Origin: Streptomyces sp. Je 1-79
GTDB taxonomy: Bacteria > Actinomycetota > Actinomycetes > Streptomycetales > Streptomycetaceae
Assembly: GCF_025195125.1 (NCBI RefSeq)
Contig: NZ_JAMGSL010000019.1
Location: 1 to 64,000 of the forward strand
Reading direction: 5' to 3'
DNA: 64,000 nt
The notes under the pieces are model-generated. The model was not told where the DNA came from. It saw nothing but the letters and a program-made list of their open reading frames with translations, and ran no database searches. Made by a program: the position numbers and the translations under genes. Each line of letters starts with the position of its first letter. The first letter of the stretch is position 1. This document shows, in pieces, positions 50,768 to 59,472 of the stretch.

Positions 50768-51547
50768 TCAGCCCGCGGACTTGCGGCCCAGGAGCTTCTG
50801 GACCTTGTTCGCCCGGGCCGTCAGACCCCAGCCGGTGACCCGCCAGAGGGCCTCGACGACGATGTTGCGGCTCATCTTGGAGTCGCCGATCTCGCGCTCC
50901 ACGAACGTGATCGGGACCTCGACGACGTGGAAGCCGGCGGCGACGGCGCGACGGGCCAGGTCGACCTGGAAGCAGTAGCCGGCCGAGGCCACGTCCTCCA
51001 GGCCCAGGCCCTCCAGGGTCTCCTTGCGGAAGGCCCGGTAGCCGCCGGTGACGTCGCGGATCGGGACGTCGAGCATGACGCGCGAGTAGAGGCTGCCGCC
51101 GCGCGAGATGAACTCGCGGGACTTCGGCCAGTTCACGATGCGGCCGCCGGGGACCCAGCGGGAGCCGAGCACGAGGTCGGCGCCCTTCAGGGCGGTGAGC
51201 AGCCGGGGCAGCTCCTCGGGCTGGTGCGAGCCGTCGGCGTCCATCTCGACCAGGACGCCGTAGCCGTTCTCGATGCCCCAGCGGAAGCCGGCGAGATAGG
51301 CGGCGCCGAGCCCCTCCTTGCCCTTGCGGTGCAGGACGTGGACGTGGTCGTCCTCGGCGGAGATCTCGTCGGCGAACTTGCCCGTGCCGTCGGGGCTGTT
51401 GTCGTCGGCGACGAGGATGTGCGCCTCCGGTACGGCCGCCCGTACGCGCGAGACGATCGGCTTGATGTTCTCCGCCTCGTTGTAGGTCGGAATGATCACC
51501 AAGGCTCTGCCGAGCGGGCCGTAACGCCTCTGGCCACCGTCGTTCAC
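50768..51547 (-). CDS. Polyprenol monophosphomannose synthase (Ppm1-type GT2)
   Basis: A 259-aa GT2 enzyme that transfers mannose from GDP-mannose to polyprenyl phosphate, the donor for protein O-mannosylation and phage-receptor glycoproteins. It has VIIPTYNEAENI, LVADDNSPDGTG, EMDADGSHQPEE (the DxD site) and GYCFQVDLARRA. No C-terminal membrane domain is present, as in the synthase-only form. GTG 51547 has AAGGGGC upstream. It is probably co-transcribed with fxsA. Confidence 0.92.
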   Translation of the reverse strand: MNDGGQRRYGPLGRALVIIPTYNEAENIKPIVSRVRAAVPEAHILVADDNSPDGTGKFADEISAEDDHVHVLHRKGKEGLGAAYLAGFRWGIENGYGVLVEMDADGSHQPEELPRLLTALKGADLVLGSRWVPGGRIVNWPKSREFISRGGSLYSRVMLDVPIRDVTGGYRAFRKETLEGLGLEDVASAGYCFQVDLARRAVAAGFHVVEVPITFVEREIGDSKMSRNIVVEALWRVTGWGLTARANKVQKLLGRKSAG

Positions 51548-51588
51548 TACTGCCCCTTCGGATACCTACGCGAACCCCCACCATAGCG

Positions 51589-51620
51589 AGCCCCGCTCGC
51601 GACGCGGTCGCGGCGGGGCT
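51589..51620. terminator. Hairpin upstream of ppm
   Basis: AGCCCCG and CGGGGCT with inner CGCGAC/GTCGCG form a strong hairpin 40-70 bp upstream of the ppm start, next to a TATGGT -10-like hexamer on the minus strand. It may stop transcripts from upstream or sit in the promoter. The rest of 51621-52000 holds no supported gene; an A6 run and a small CCTCG/CGAGG stem lie at about 51775-51805. Confidence 0.45.
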
Positions 51621-52000
51621 GATTGCGGTCGGGGGCGTCGCGGACGACGCCACGCGTGACGTGCGGATCGGGGCCCGGCGCCCTTCGGGCCGACCTGGAA
51701 CCCGCTGGCTGCGGGTCGACCGAGAGCCGTTGTCTACTGAACGTCCGGGCCCCACCCGGGTCGCACCCTCCGCCGGGAAAAAACCTTCCCTCGCCCCCGA
51801 GGCGCGGGCGCGGAACCTGAGGTTTGGAACCGGTCGGACGTCCTGTGGTGGACGCGGGAGAACCTACCGGCCCCCGGCCGCTCGCTGTCAACACTCGCTC
51901 GACCTGCGGAGATGACCGATACGGCCAGGTCAGTGGCGCGATCGTGCAGGTCGACGAGAAGCCGGTTGATCATCGATCGGCGGTACGGAATGTCCCGACG

Positions 52001-53620
52001 TCACTCGTTCGGCCGGTCGAAGACCGTTTGTCCGAACACCACCGTGCGCAGGCAGACCGGGAGGTCGCGGCCGGGGGTCAGATCGGGCAGACCGGGCGTT
52101 CCCGAGCGGGGGTCGGTCGACCAGCGGGCCACCCGGTCGTCCGGGGCCTGGACCACGAGCTCGTCGGTGCGCCAGACCGCGTAGTCGGCCGGGGCGCCGG
52201 GGACGAGCGTGCCGGCGTCGTCGCGGCCGACGGCCCGCCAACCGCCCCGCGTGTGGGCGGTGAACGCGGCGCGGACGGAGATCCGGTGCTCGGGGGTGCG
52301 GTGGAAGGCGGCGGCCCGGACCGTGCCCCAGGGGTCCAGCGCGGTCACCGGGCTGTCGGAGCCGAAGGCCAGGGGCACGCCGGCACGGAGCAGTGCGGCG
52401 TACGGGTTGAGGGTGCGGGCCCGCTCGGCGCCGAGGCGGTCGGCGTACATGCCGTCCTCGCCGCCCCAGGCCGCGTCGAAGGCCGGCTGGACCGAGGCGG
52501 TCAGGCCCAGCTCGGCGAAGGCGGCGATCGTCTCGGGCGTCAGCATCTCGGCGTGCTCGACGCGGTGGCGCGCGGCGCGGACGCGGGCGAGGCCGAGCTT
52601 CTCGGAGGCGGCCCGGACACCGTCGACGACGGCGGTGACGGCGGCGTCGCCGATGGCGTGGAAGCCCGCCTGGAGGCCGGCCTCGGTGGCGGCGACGACA
52701 TGGGCCGCGATCGTGGCGGCGTCGAGGTGGGAGACGCCGGTGTGGCCGGCGTCCTCGTACACGTCGTGCAGGCAGGCGGTGTGGGAGCCGAGCGAGCCGT
52801 CGGCGAAGAGGTCTCCCGCCGCGCCCACGGCGCCGAGCGCGCGGGCCCGTTCGACGTCGAGGTCGGCCCAGTAGCCGACGACGCGCGGGCCGGGCTCGGA
52901 GCGGGCGAGGTCGAGCAGTCCGGTGAAGTCGCCCTCGGAGGAGATCTCCGGTCCGCCGCACTCGTGCAGGGTGCCGATGCCGAGCGAGGCGGCGTGACGC
53001 CGGGCCGCGCGCTGGGCCTCGGTGCGCTGGAGGGGCGAGAGGGCCGCGTAGGCGGCTGCGCGGACGGCGTGGTGGGCTTCGCCGGTGAGCGGTTCGCCGT
53101 CGCGGAAGCCGGCGAGGTCGCGGATGCCGGGGACGAGGTCGAGCAGGGCGGTGGTGACGACGGCCGAGTGGACGTCGACCCGCGTGAGGTAGAGCGGGCG
53201 GCCGCCGGTCAGTTCGTCCAGTTCGTCGCGGCGCGGAGCCCGTCGCTCGGGCCAGCGCGCCGCGTCCCAGCCGTGCCCGATGAGGATGCGGTCGGCGGGG
53301 CGGGCGGAGGCGTGGGCGCGGATGAGCGCCGCCGCCTCGGCGAGCGAGGAGGCGGAGGAGAGGTCGAGGCCGGTCAGTGCGAGACCGGTCGCCGTGGTGT
53401 GCACATGGGCGTCGACGAACGCGGGGGTGACGAGCGCGCCTTCGAGGTCGACGACCTCGTCCACCCCCGAGGCGAAGGCGTCGGCGGCCCCCTCCGAGCC
53501 CACCCAGGCGACGTGCCCCCGTTCCACCACCATGGCGGTGGCGAAGGGGTCGGCGGGGCTGTGGACTTCTCCGCCGCGCAGCAGGACGGTGCGGTGCTCG
53601 CTGTCGAGGGTCTCGCTCAT
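52001..53620 (-). CDS. Amidohydrolase family 3 (metal-dependent hydrolase)
   Basis: A 539-aa TIM-barrel amidohydrolase. It has FVDAHVHTT (HxH metal site) near residue 70, FHAIGDAAV (His), and LAFGSDSPV (catalytic Asp) near the C-terminus. The family includes YtcJ-like enzymes acting on formamide or cyclic amide substrates; the substrate is unknown. No signal peptide is seen. The ATG 53620 ribosome-binding site is weak. Confidence 0.88.
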   Translation of the reverse strand: MSETLDSEHRTVLLRGGEVHSPADPFATAMVVERGHVAWVGSEGAADAFASGVDEVVDLEGALVTPAFVDAHVHTTATGLALTGLDLSSASSLAEAAALIRAHASARPADRILIGHGWDAARWPERRAPRRDELDELTGGRPLYLTRVDVHSAVVTTALLDLVPGIRDLAGFRDGEPLTGEAHHAVRAAAYAALSPLQRTEAQRAARRHAASLGIGTLHECGGPEISSEGDFTGLLDLARSEPGPRVVGYWADLDVERARALGAVGAAGDLFADGSLGSHTACLHDVYEDAGHTGVSHLDAATIAAHVVAATEAGLQAGFHAIGDAAVTAVVDGVRAASEKLGLARVRAARHRVEHAEMLTPETIAAFAELGLTASVQPAFDAAWGGEDGMYADRLGAERARTLNPYAALLRAGVPLAFGSDSPVTALDPWGTVRAAAFHRTPEHRISVRAAFTAHTRGGWRAVGRDDAGTLVPGAPADYAVWRTDELVVQAPDDRVARWSTDPRSGTPGLPDLTPGRDLPVCLRTVVFGQTVFDRPNE

Positions 53621-53684
53621 GGTGACCAGGCTAGATGCGCGGCGGGGCCCGGCCGAACGCCGGGCCCGCGGACCGTCGGCCGGG

Positions 53685-53726
53685 GCGCCGGACGCGGGGG
53701 GCAGAGCGCCGGACGCGGGGGGCAGA
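53685..53726. repeat. 21-bp perfect tandem duplication
   Basis: A 21-bp unit GCGCCGGACGCGGGGGG.. at 53685-53705 is repeated exactly at 53706-53726, just downstream of the lrp stop in the gap before the amidohydrolase start. Confidence 0.85.
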
Positions 53727-53735
53727 GCGAGGCGT

Positions 53736-54176
53736 TCAGATCCGGGGCGGCCTGGCTTCGTACGGGGTCGACAGGACGACGGTGGTGCGGCTGGAGACGC
53801 CGGCCTGGGTGCGGATGCGGGTGAGCAGGTGTTCCAGCTCCAGCGGGGTCGCGACGCGCACCTTGAGGATGTAGTTCTCGTCGCCCGCGACGCTGTGGCA
53901 GGCCTCGATCTCCGGGATGTCCGCGAGCCGGTCCGGAGTGTCGTCCGGTGCGCTGGGGTCGAAGGGTTTGACCGAGATGAAGGCGGTCAGCGGCAGACCG
54001 ACGGCCTCCGGGTCGACGACGGCGGCATAGCCGCGGATGACCCCGCGCTGCTCCAGACGGCGGACGCGCTGATGTACGGCCGAGGTGGACAGGCCGGTGG
54101 CCTTGCCCAGGTCGGTGTAGCTCATGCGCCCGTCCCTGACGAGCAACTCGACGATCTGACGATCCAGCTCCTCCAT
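53736..54176 (-). CDS. Lrp/AsnC-family regulator
   Basis: A 146-aa regulator with an N-terminal helix-turn-helix (MSYTDLGKATGLSTSAVHQRVRRLEQRGVI) and a C-terminal RAM ligand domain (SVAGDENYILKVRVATPLELEHLL). It probably senses an amino acid. CCACA-GGTT-TGTGG (54283-54296), 107 bp upstream, is a possible autoregulatory site. It is the gene before the amidohydrolase, 115 bp away, on the same strand, so it may control that gene. Confidence 0.92.
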   Translation of the reverse strand: MEELDRQIVELLVRDGRMSYTDLGKATGLSTSAVHQRVRRLEQRGVIRGYAAVVDPEAVGLPLTAFISVKPFDPSAPDDTPDRLADIPEIEACHSVAGDENYILKVRVATPLELEHLLTRIRTQAGVSSRTTVVLSTPYEARPPRI

Positions 54177-54403
54177 GCGGTCAACCTATTGCCCCGCGTG
54201 GTCATCGGCACAGCCGGGGGGCCCGTCGCTATAGGCGTCTATGGGCATCCGCGGGGCACCTGCGAGGGGCATGTGACGAACGCCACAGGTTTGTGGCCAG
54301 CTGGATCGAGACCTCACGGTTATGCGGGCGGCCGTATGGGAATTGCTTGCTGTGGTCGAGGCCATACGTACTTCGGTCGACCCACCCGAGGGGGAGATTC
54401 TCC

Positions 54404-54772
54404 ATGCAGGAGCCTGTTGATTCGGTCGAGACAACCGACGAGCTCGACGCCTACGACACGTTCGAGATGTACCGGGTGATCTGCCCGGACTGCGTCCAGC
54501 CGATCGCGCTGCTCGCGGACGAGGACGTGCTGCCGGAGCACGCGCTGTGCCCGACGCCCTGGAACCCGTTCGTGCTGACGGTCTGCCCGGGCACCGGCCG
54601 GGCCGCCTCCGACGCGCGCCCCGCCGACGAGACGCTGGAGGTCCAGGAGCAGGACACCGCGCTCCTGCTGACGCTGCCTCAGGGTCTCGACTGGCGGACG
54701 CAGCCCTTCTCGCACGTCGGCGGTCCGGGCTCGCGTCCGATCAGGGTGCCGCAGATGCGGCGCGCGGCGTAA
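54404..54772 (+). CDS. Conserved hypothetical protein with Cys pairs
   Basis: A 122-aa soluble acidic protein. ICPDCVQPIALLADEDVLPEHALCPTP has two spaced Cys positions and VCPGTG a third, so a metal site is possible. The start is set by GAGGGGGAG about 8 nt before ATG 54404. It converges with the phosphotransferase gene, whose stop is 6 bp away. I do not recognise a named family. Confidence 0.72.
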   Translation: MQEPVDSVETTDELDAYDTFEMYRVICPDCVQPIALLADEDVLPEHALCPTPWNPFVLTVCPGTGRAASDARPADETLEVQEQDTALLLTLPQGLDWRTQPFSHVGGPGSRPIRVPQMRRAA

Positions 54773-54778
54773 CGACGC

Positions 54779-55879
54779 CTACCAGTAGCTTCCCCGCACC
54801 ATCGCCGCGAGCGTGGCGTGGTGCAGGATCAGGCTGTCGGCCTGTTCGGCGTTCACCGGCACCTGTACCTCTCCGAAGTGCGCCTGGCGGTACGCGACTC
54901 TGAGCATCACGATCGCGTGCCGCAGCGCCGCGTAGAGGGTGTGGAACTCCATGTCGCGCGGGGTGTGTCCGGTGAACTCGGCGTACCGTCGCTCGACCGC
55001 GTCCCGGCGCAGGAACCCGGGCAGTCCGGGCTGGCCGAAGCTCACGGTCAGGTCCTGGAAGAAGCGGTGCAGGTAGACGGTCCAGCCGAGGTCGACCTCG
55101 CGCGGGGCGAAACCGGCCATCTCCCAGTCGAGGACCGCCGCCGGCTCGAAGCCGTCGTAGACGATGTTCCCGATCCGGGCATCGCCCCAGTTCAGGACGG
55201 CGGGTCCTTCGTCCGTGGGCCAGTGCGCGTCGAGCCACTCGAAGGCCGACTCGATGAGCGGGGACGGCGCCATCCCCTCCACGACCCAGGCGTAGTAGGC
55301 GCGTTGGGCGTCGACATGTCGGCGCAGCGGGCTGCCCGCACCCTCGGGAAGCAGGAACTCCGCCTCCTTCGCGGGGAACTGGTCGTGCAGCCGGGCGAGC
55401 ACGGAGACCGACGCGACCTCCAGGCGGCCGCGTTCGGCGTCGGTGGCGGAGTGCAGCCAGTTCCCCTCGTACGTATAGGGCATGACGTCCGGCGGGACGC
55501 GGCCCTCGGCGCGGGTCATCACGAAGAACGGCGCGCCGAGCGGTCCCGGGTCGCTCTCCAGCCAGAGGACGCGCGGGACGGGGATGTCGGTGTGCTCCCC
55601 CACCAGGCGCATCACCCGGTGCTGCCGCTCCATGTCGTAGACCGGGAAGATCGTGTACGCGGCGGGGTCGGCGGCCAGCCGCAGGGCGCAGCCGCGCACG
55701 GGGGCCTCGGGGTGCTCGATGTCGAAGAGCAGGGTCTCGCTGGACATCCCGTTGGAGCCGGGCACGGCGAGGCCGGTGACCCGGGCGCCGGGGAGCCGGC
55801 CGTCGAGCCAGCCGGTGAGCCGACGGCCCAGCTCCTCGGGGTCGCGGGTGGTGGTACGCGGGCGCGGTGCGGTGGCCAT
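54779..55879 (-). CDS. APH-fold phosphotransferase family protein
   Basis: A 366-aa protein kinase-like phosphotransferase. The aminoglycoside phosphotransferase fold shows in LNWGDARIGNIVYDG (Brenner-like catalytic loop, with W-G-D-x-R in place of H-G-D-x-H) and VLDWEMAGFAPREVDLGW (metal-binding Asp). Such chromosomal members are often associated with acyl-CoA dehydrogenase-type lipid genes; one such gene lies 2 kb away. GAAGGAGAG precedes ATG 55879. The substrate is unknown, and drug resistance should not be assumed. Confidence 0.85.
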   Translation of the reverse strand: MATAPRPRTTTRDPEELGRRLTGWLDGRLPGARVTGLAVPGSNGMSSETLLFDIEHPEAPVRGCALRLAADPAAYTIFPVYDMERQHRVMRLVGEHTDIPVPRVLWLESDPGPLGAPFFVMTRAEGRVPPDVMPYTYEGNWLHSATDAERGRLEVASVSVLARLHDQFPAKEAEFLLPEGAGSPLRRHVDAQRAYYAWVVEGMAPSPLIESAFEWLDAHWPTDEGPAVLNWGDARIGNIVYDGFEPAAVLDWEMAGFAPREVDLGWTVYLHRFFQDLTVSFGQPGLPGFLRRDAVERRYAEFTGHTPRDMEFHTLYAALRHAIVMLRVAYRQAHFGEVQVPVNAEQADSLILHHATLAAMVRGSYW

Positions 55880-55923
55880 GGGCGGGCTCTCCTTCTTCGG
55901 GGCTCGGTCGGCCTCCGGACGCG

Positions 55924-56150
55924 GGCTGCCGGGGCCGGTCGGTCTCCGGCGGGTGGGCGGCTCGGCCGGTCTCCGGGTGACGCCGGCTGCCGGGGCGGTC
56001 GGTCTCCGGACATCGGGCGGCTCGGCCGGTCTCCGGGCGCGGGCTGCCAGGGGCGGTCGGTCTCCGGCGGGTGGGCGGCTCGGTCGGTCTCCGGGTGACG
56101 CCGGCTGCCGGGGGCTCCGTCGCCGGGCGTCGGCTGCCGGGCGGCTCGGG
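55924..56150. repeat. ~60-bp minisatellite
   Basis: A unit beginning GGCTGCCGGGGCGGTCGG and ending near GGTCTCCGGGTGACGCC repeats about every 60 bp from 55924, with three full copies and a degenerate fourth. It fills most of the gap between the phosphotransferase and DUF7064-like genes. I see no separate gene there. Confidence 0.85.
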
Positions 56151-56166
56151 CGCCGGTCCTCGGGGT

Positions 56167-57288
56167 TCAGCCGGCGGTGGAGGTGTAGTCGGTGAAGCCG
56201 CTCGGGTCGTGGCGGCCGAAGGAGCCGTGCTCGAAGATCCCGTAGCCGGTGCGCCCTTCGAGCGTGAAGCGGGCCGCATGGTCGGTGACGCCGAAGGTGG
56301 CCATGGGATGGGCGGCCGGGTCGGAGAGGTCGTAGACCCTGCGGTCGGTCCAGTTCCGGCCCTGCCAGGTGCCGTGCTGCCAGTCGGCGGCGGGCGGATA
56401 GCCGGCCCCCACGGCGAGCGGGGAGGAGGCGAGGATCTCGACGTCGACCTCCAGGGGCTTGCCGGAGGGGTCGGTGAGATGGACGACGGCCCGCTCGGGA
56501 TGACGCGTGCCCGTGCGGTACGTGATGTCGGTGCGGGGCCAGCCGAGTTGGACGTCGCGCTGCCCCTCCCGTACCAGCAGGGCATCGTTGAGGGTGCGGT
56601 AGCCGTCCGCGTCCTCCTGAGCGACGACCATGACGAAGCGGTCGTCGAAGCGCATGGGTATCCAGAGCCAGTGGAAGCCCTCGGGCCGGAACTCGTCGGC
56701 TCGGCCCGCTTCCTCGCCGGGGATGGGCCGTACTCCCCAACTGCGGTCGCGGGTGCCGGTCCACTCCCCCGCGGTGACGGTGAACTCCTCGCCGCCCGCC
56801 CGGACGCTGCCGGTGCAGTGCCCGGCCTGGACGAAGCGGCGGCCTTCGAGGGTGAGCCGGTCGCCGCGGCGCTGGGTGTGGTGCGGCTCCCAGACGGCCG
56901 GGAAGTCGCCGGTCCAGGTCAGGCCGAAGCAGAGCCCTTCGGGGTCGGCCGGGTCGGCGTCGCAGCGCAGGGTGAGCCGCTTCAGGGGCTGGTCGACGGT
57001 GATGCGGAGCGGCCCGACGGCGAGGTTCATCCGGTCGTCGCCGAGGGCGTCGGAGGCCCGGACCGCGTGGAGCCGGTCCCCGACGCGCAGGGTGGCGTAG
57101 GCGTCGACGACCCCGGTGTTCGGGTAGACGCCGAGCCCGGCGATGAGCAGGGCGCGGCCCCGGTGGTCGAAGACATGGAAGATGCACCGGTCGTAGACGT
57201 TGCGGTCGCCGCTGACGTGGTGCTTCATCGAGAGCGGCGCCTGGTGCACGGGGTACTCGTCGAGCGCGACGGGCCGGTCCTCTGACAC
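56167..57288 (-). CDS. DUF7064/AttH-like hypothetical protein
   Basis: A 373-aa soluble, beta-rich protein (MKHHVSGDRNVYDRCIFHVF, REGFHWLWIPMRFDDRF and GYGIFEHGSFGRH regions). It resembles hydroxyneurosporene-synthase/AttH-like proteins that occur near lipid or steroid catabolism genes; I am not certain of the family. It is followed by the phosphotransferase on the same strand. GTG 57288 is set by AGGAGG 6 nt upstream. No catalytic residues can be named. Confidence 0.72.
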   Translation of the reverse strand: MSEDRPVALDEYPVHQAPLSMKHHVSGDRNVYDRCIFHVFDHRGRALLIAGLGVYPNTGVVDAYATLRVGDRLHAVRASDALGDDRMNLAVGPLRITVDQPLKRLTLRCDADPADPEGLCFGLTWTGDFPAVWEPHHTQRRGDRLTLEGRRFVQAGHCTGSVRAGGEEFTVTAGEWTGTRDRSWGVRPIPGEEAGRADEFRPEGFHWLWIPMRFDDRFVMVVAQEDADGYRTLNDALLVREGQRDVQLGWPRTDITYRTGTRHPERAVVHLTDPSGKPLEVDVEILASSPLAVGAGYPPAADWQHGTWQGRNWTDRRVYDLSDPAAHPMATFGVTDHAARFTLEGRTGYGIFEHGSFGRHDPSGFTDYTSTAG

Positions 57289-57394
57289 GTGTGACCTCCT
57301 GGTCGGCAGCGGGATCTGACGGTAAGTCAGAACGACTGTCCGGGGCCAGAGTCGTGCGGCCACCGATCGGGCGGGCGCGGCAGCCGGACGGGCC

Positions 57395-57507
57395 CGGGCG
57401 GCTCCCGAACCGGGGTCTGGGCGGCTGCCGAACCGGGGCCCCGGTAGCTCCCGGATCGGGGCTCGGGCGGCTCCCGGACCGGGGCCCGGGTAGCTCCCGA
57501 ACGCCTC
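57395..57507. repeat. ~23-bp minisatellite
   Basis: About five imperfect copies of a 23-24-bp unit such as GGGCGGCTCCCGAACCGGGG follow one another. It is just upstream of the DUF7064-like gene and is unrelated in sequence to the 55924 array. Confidence 0.8.
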
Positions 57508-57550
57508 CTCGAATCCGTCTGGCGGTGACCCCGGCCGGGCGGGTCGCGTT

Positions 57551-57859
57551 GTGCCGGGCATGACTTCGCTGTACACCGCCCCCATCGGCAGCGGACGGCG
57601 GCGCCTCGCCGAGCCGCGCCTTGAAGAATCGGTTCCGCAGCCGCCTCAGCCGCCTCCGGCGCCCACCTCCGACCCGCCCATCTACAAGGCGCTGATCAGC
57701 CAGTGGGCCAGCCACGGCCGCACGCTGCCCGGTCGTACCGACCAGGAGTGGAACCGACTGACCGCCGCCCCGGTGTGGGCGGACCGCACCGTGCGCGTGA
57801 GCGGGGTGAGCGGCACGCTCGTCAGCGGGTCTCTGGTCCGACAAGGTGGCGTGCGATGA
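57551..57859 (+). CDS. Small hypothetical protein
   Basis: A 102-aa protein with a Pro-rich middle and the block ISQWASHGRTLPGRTDQEWNRL, a pattern I recall from other small Streptomyces proteins. The start (GTG 57551 or ATG 57560) has no clear ribosome-binding site. Its 3' end overlaps the convergent acyl-CoA dehydrogenase by 38 bp. Function unknown. Confidence 0.6.
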   Translation: MPGMTSLYTAPIGSGRRRLAEPRLEESVPQPPQPPPAPTSDPPIYKALISQWASHGRTLPGRTDQEWNRLTAAPVWADRTVRVSGVSGTLVSGSLVRQGGVR

Positions 57860-58994
57860 CCATCCGCTGGATCTGATTCGTGCCCTCGACGATCTGCAGC
57901 ACCTTCGCCTCGCGCATGTACCGCTCGACGGGGAAATCCGCCGTGTAGCCGTAGCCGCCGAGGACCTGCACCGCGTCCGTGGTGATCCGCATGGCCGCGT
58001 CCGTGCAGAAGAGCTTCGCCATGGCCGCCTGCCGTCCGAAGGGCCGGCCCTCGTCGCGCAGGCGCGCCGCCTCCAGGTAGAGCGCCCGGCCCGCCTCGAT
58101 CCCGGTGGCCATGTCCGCGAGCAGGAAGCGGAGCCCCTGGAAGTCAGCGATCGGCCGGCCGAACTGCCGCCGCTCCCCGGCGTACGAGACGGCGGCGTCG
58201 AGCGCGGCCTGCGCGACCCCCACGGCGCAGGCCGCGATCCCGAGACGCCCGGAGTCCAGGGCGGACAGGGCGATCGCGAACCCCTGCCCCTCCTCGCCGA
58301 TCCGGCGCGCGTCGGGGACCCGTACGCCGTCGAAGTGGAGCTGCGCGGTGGGCGAGCCCTTCATGCCCATCTTCCGCTCGGGCGCGGCCGCGCTCAGCCC
58401 CTCGGCGGCGCCGGGGACCAGGAACGCGGTGATCCCCTTCGGGCCCTCGCCGCCCGTCCGGGCCATGACGGCGCAGAAGTCGGCGATCCCGCCGTGGGTG
58501 ATCCACGCCTTGGTGCCGGTGAGGACCCAGTGGTCGCCGTCCCGGACCGCACGCGTCCGCAGCGAGGCCGCGTCGGAACCGGAGGCCGGCTCCGAGAGGC
58601 AGTACGCGCCGAGGAGGCCGCCGCCCAGCATGGCCGGCAGATGGGCGGACCGCTGCTCCTGGGTCCCGTAGTTCGCCAGGGCGTGGCAGGAGAGCGAGTG
58701 GACGCTGACGCCGAGCCCGACGGTCAGGCGGGCGGCGGCGAGCTCTTCGAGGACCTGGAGATGGACCGCGTAGGGCTGGTCGCCACCGCCGTACTCGGAG
58801 TCGTACGGGAGCCCGAGCAGGCCGGAGGAGGAGAGCAGCGAGAAGAGCTCGCGTGGGAAGTGGCCCGCCGCTTCCTCCTCGGAGGCGCGGGGCGCGATCT
58901 CCCGCTCGGCGATCTCACGGACCAGGGCGAACAGCTCCCTGGCCTCTTCGGTGGGCAGCCGGCGTTCCACGGTGTGCGGGGCGCGGTCGGGCAT
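57822..58994 (-). CDS. Acyl-CoA dehydrogenase
   Basis: A 390-aa FAD enzyme of fatty or branched acyl-CoA beta-oxidation. The family signatures are AYCLSEPASGSDAAS, WITHGGIADF, and QIVEGTNQIQRMVIAR with the catalytic-base-type Glu. The length is normal. ATG 58994 has a GGGAGG 10 nt upstream. It converges with the small gene at 57551. An acyl substrate cannot be assigned. Confidence 0.92.
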   Translation of the reverse strand: MPDRAPHTVERRLPTEEARELFALVREIAEREIAPRASEEEAAGHFPRELFSLLSSSGLLGLPYDSEYGGGDQPYAVHLQVLEELAAARLTVGLGVSVHSLSCHALANYGTQEQRSAHLPAMLGGGLLGAYCLSEPASGSDAASLRTRAVRDGDHWVLTGTKAWITHGGIADFCAVMARTGGEGPKGITAFLVPGAAEGLSAAAPERKMGMKGSPTAQLHFDGVRVPDARRIGEEGQGFAIALSALDSGRLGIAACAVGVAQAALDAAVSYAGERRQFGRPIADFQGLRFLLADMATGIEAGRALYLEAARLRDEGRPFGRQAAMAKLFCTDAAMRITTDAVQVLGGYGYTADFPVERYMREAKVLQIVEGTNQIQRMVIARHLVGPETR

Positions 58995-59174
58995 GGCGAC
59001 GCATCCTCCCTCTCGGGCGCTGCGGCGGTGCGCGCGGGTGACACGGCGCCGCCGTCGGTCACTGCTGCGCCGATGCTGCCCCCGGCGGGTCGCGCGCGAG
59101 GGCGCCCGGCGCCCGTGGCGCAGGGAGTATGCCCGTTCGGCGGCCCCCGTCACACGGGCCGGCGCCTCAGGAGC

Positions 59175-59247
59175 CGGCGCCGCGTCACCGGGGAGACGAG
59201 GACACAGGCCCCGTCACACGGCTCGGCGCCGCGTCACCGGGGAGACG
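59175..59247. repeat. 24-bp direct repeats, 49-bp period
   Basis: A 24-bp sequence starting CGGCGCCGCGTCACCGG is at 59175-59198 and again at 59224-59247, just past the 3' end of the small SCO1431-type gene. CGTCACACGG-type flanks also repeat. Confidence 0.8.
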
Positions 59248-59250
59248 GGG

Positions 59251-59397
59251 TCACATCAGTCCGGCCTGGGTGACGAACATGGCGAGGACGACGACGAGGG
59301 CCCAGCCGAGGACGTGCTCGAGGATCTTCGGTCCGTCGTCCTTGGGGCCCCCGGTGCGGGCACGGGAGCGGGCGGCGGAGTGGGTGGTGGCGGTCAT
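59251..59397 (-). CDS. SCO1431-family small membrane protein
   Basis: A 48-aa protein with a polar N-terminus (RTGGPKDDGPKILEHVLGW) and one membrane helix (VLGWALVVVLAMFVTQAGLM). The block matches what I recall of the Streptomyces SCO1431 small-membrane-protein family; function unknown. The start ATG 59397 lacks a clear ribosome-binding site. It is the last gene of the apparent core region. Confidence 0.7.
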   Translation of the reverse strand: MTATTHSAARSRARTGGPKDDGPKILEHVLGWALVVVLAMFVTQAGLM

Positions 59398-59472
59398 GGC
59401 GACCACAGTGCCAGCCGGGTACGGCCCCGGGGTAGAGACGTCGGTCACGCCCCCGGGGCCGCGCGGTTCGGG

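Noticed and set aside
53641..53735. Possible terminator in the 21-bp repeat
   Set aside because: The unit is a direct repeat and does not fold on itself.
54779..55879. Reading the phosphotransferase as a drug-resistance gene
   Set aside because: The catalytic loop is WGD rather than HGD and the neighbours are lipid-type genes; nothing points to aminoglycosides.
55924..56150. Regular repeats that might be a CRISPR array
   Set aside because: The 60-bp units have no constant repeat/unique spacer pattern; the copies differ evenly along their length, and no cas gene is present.
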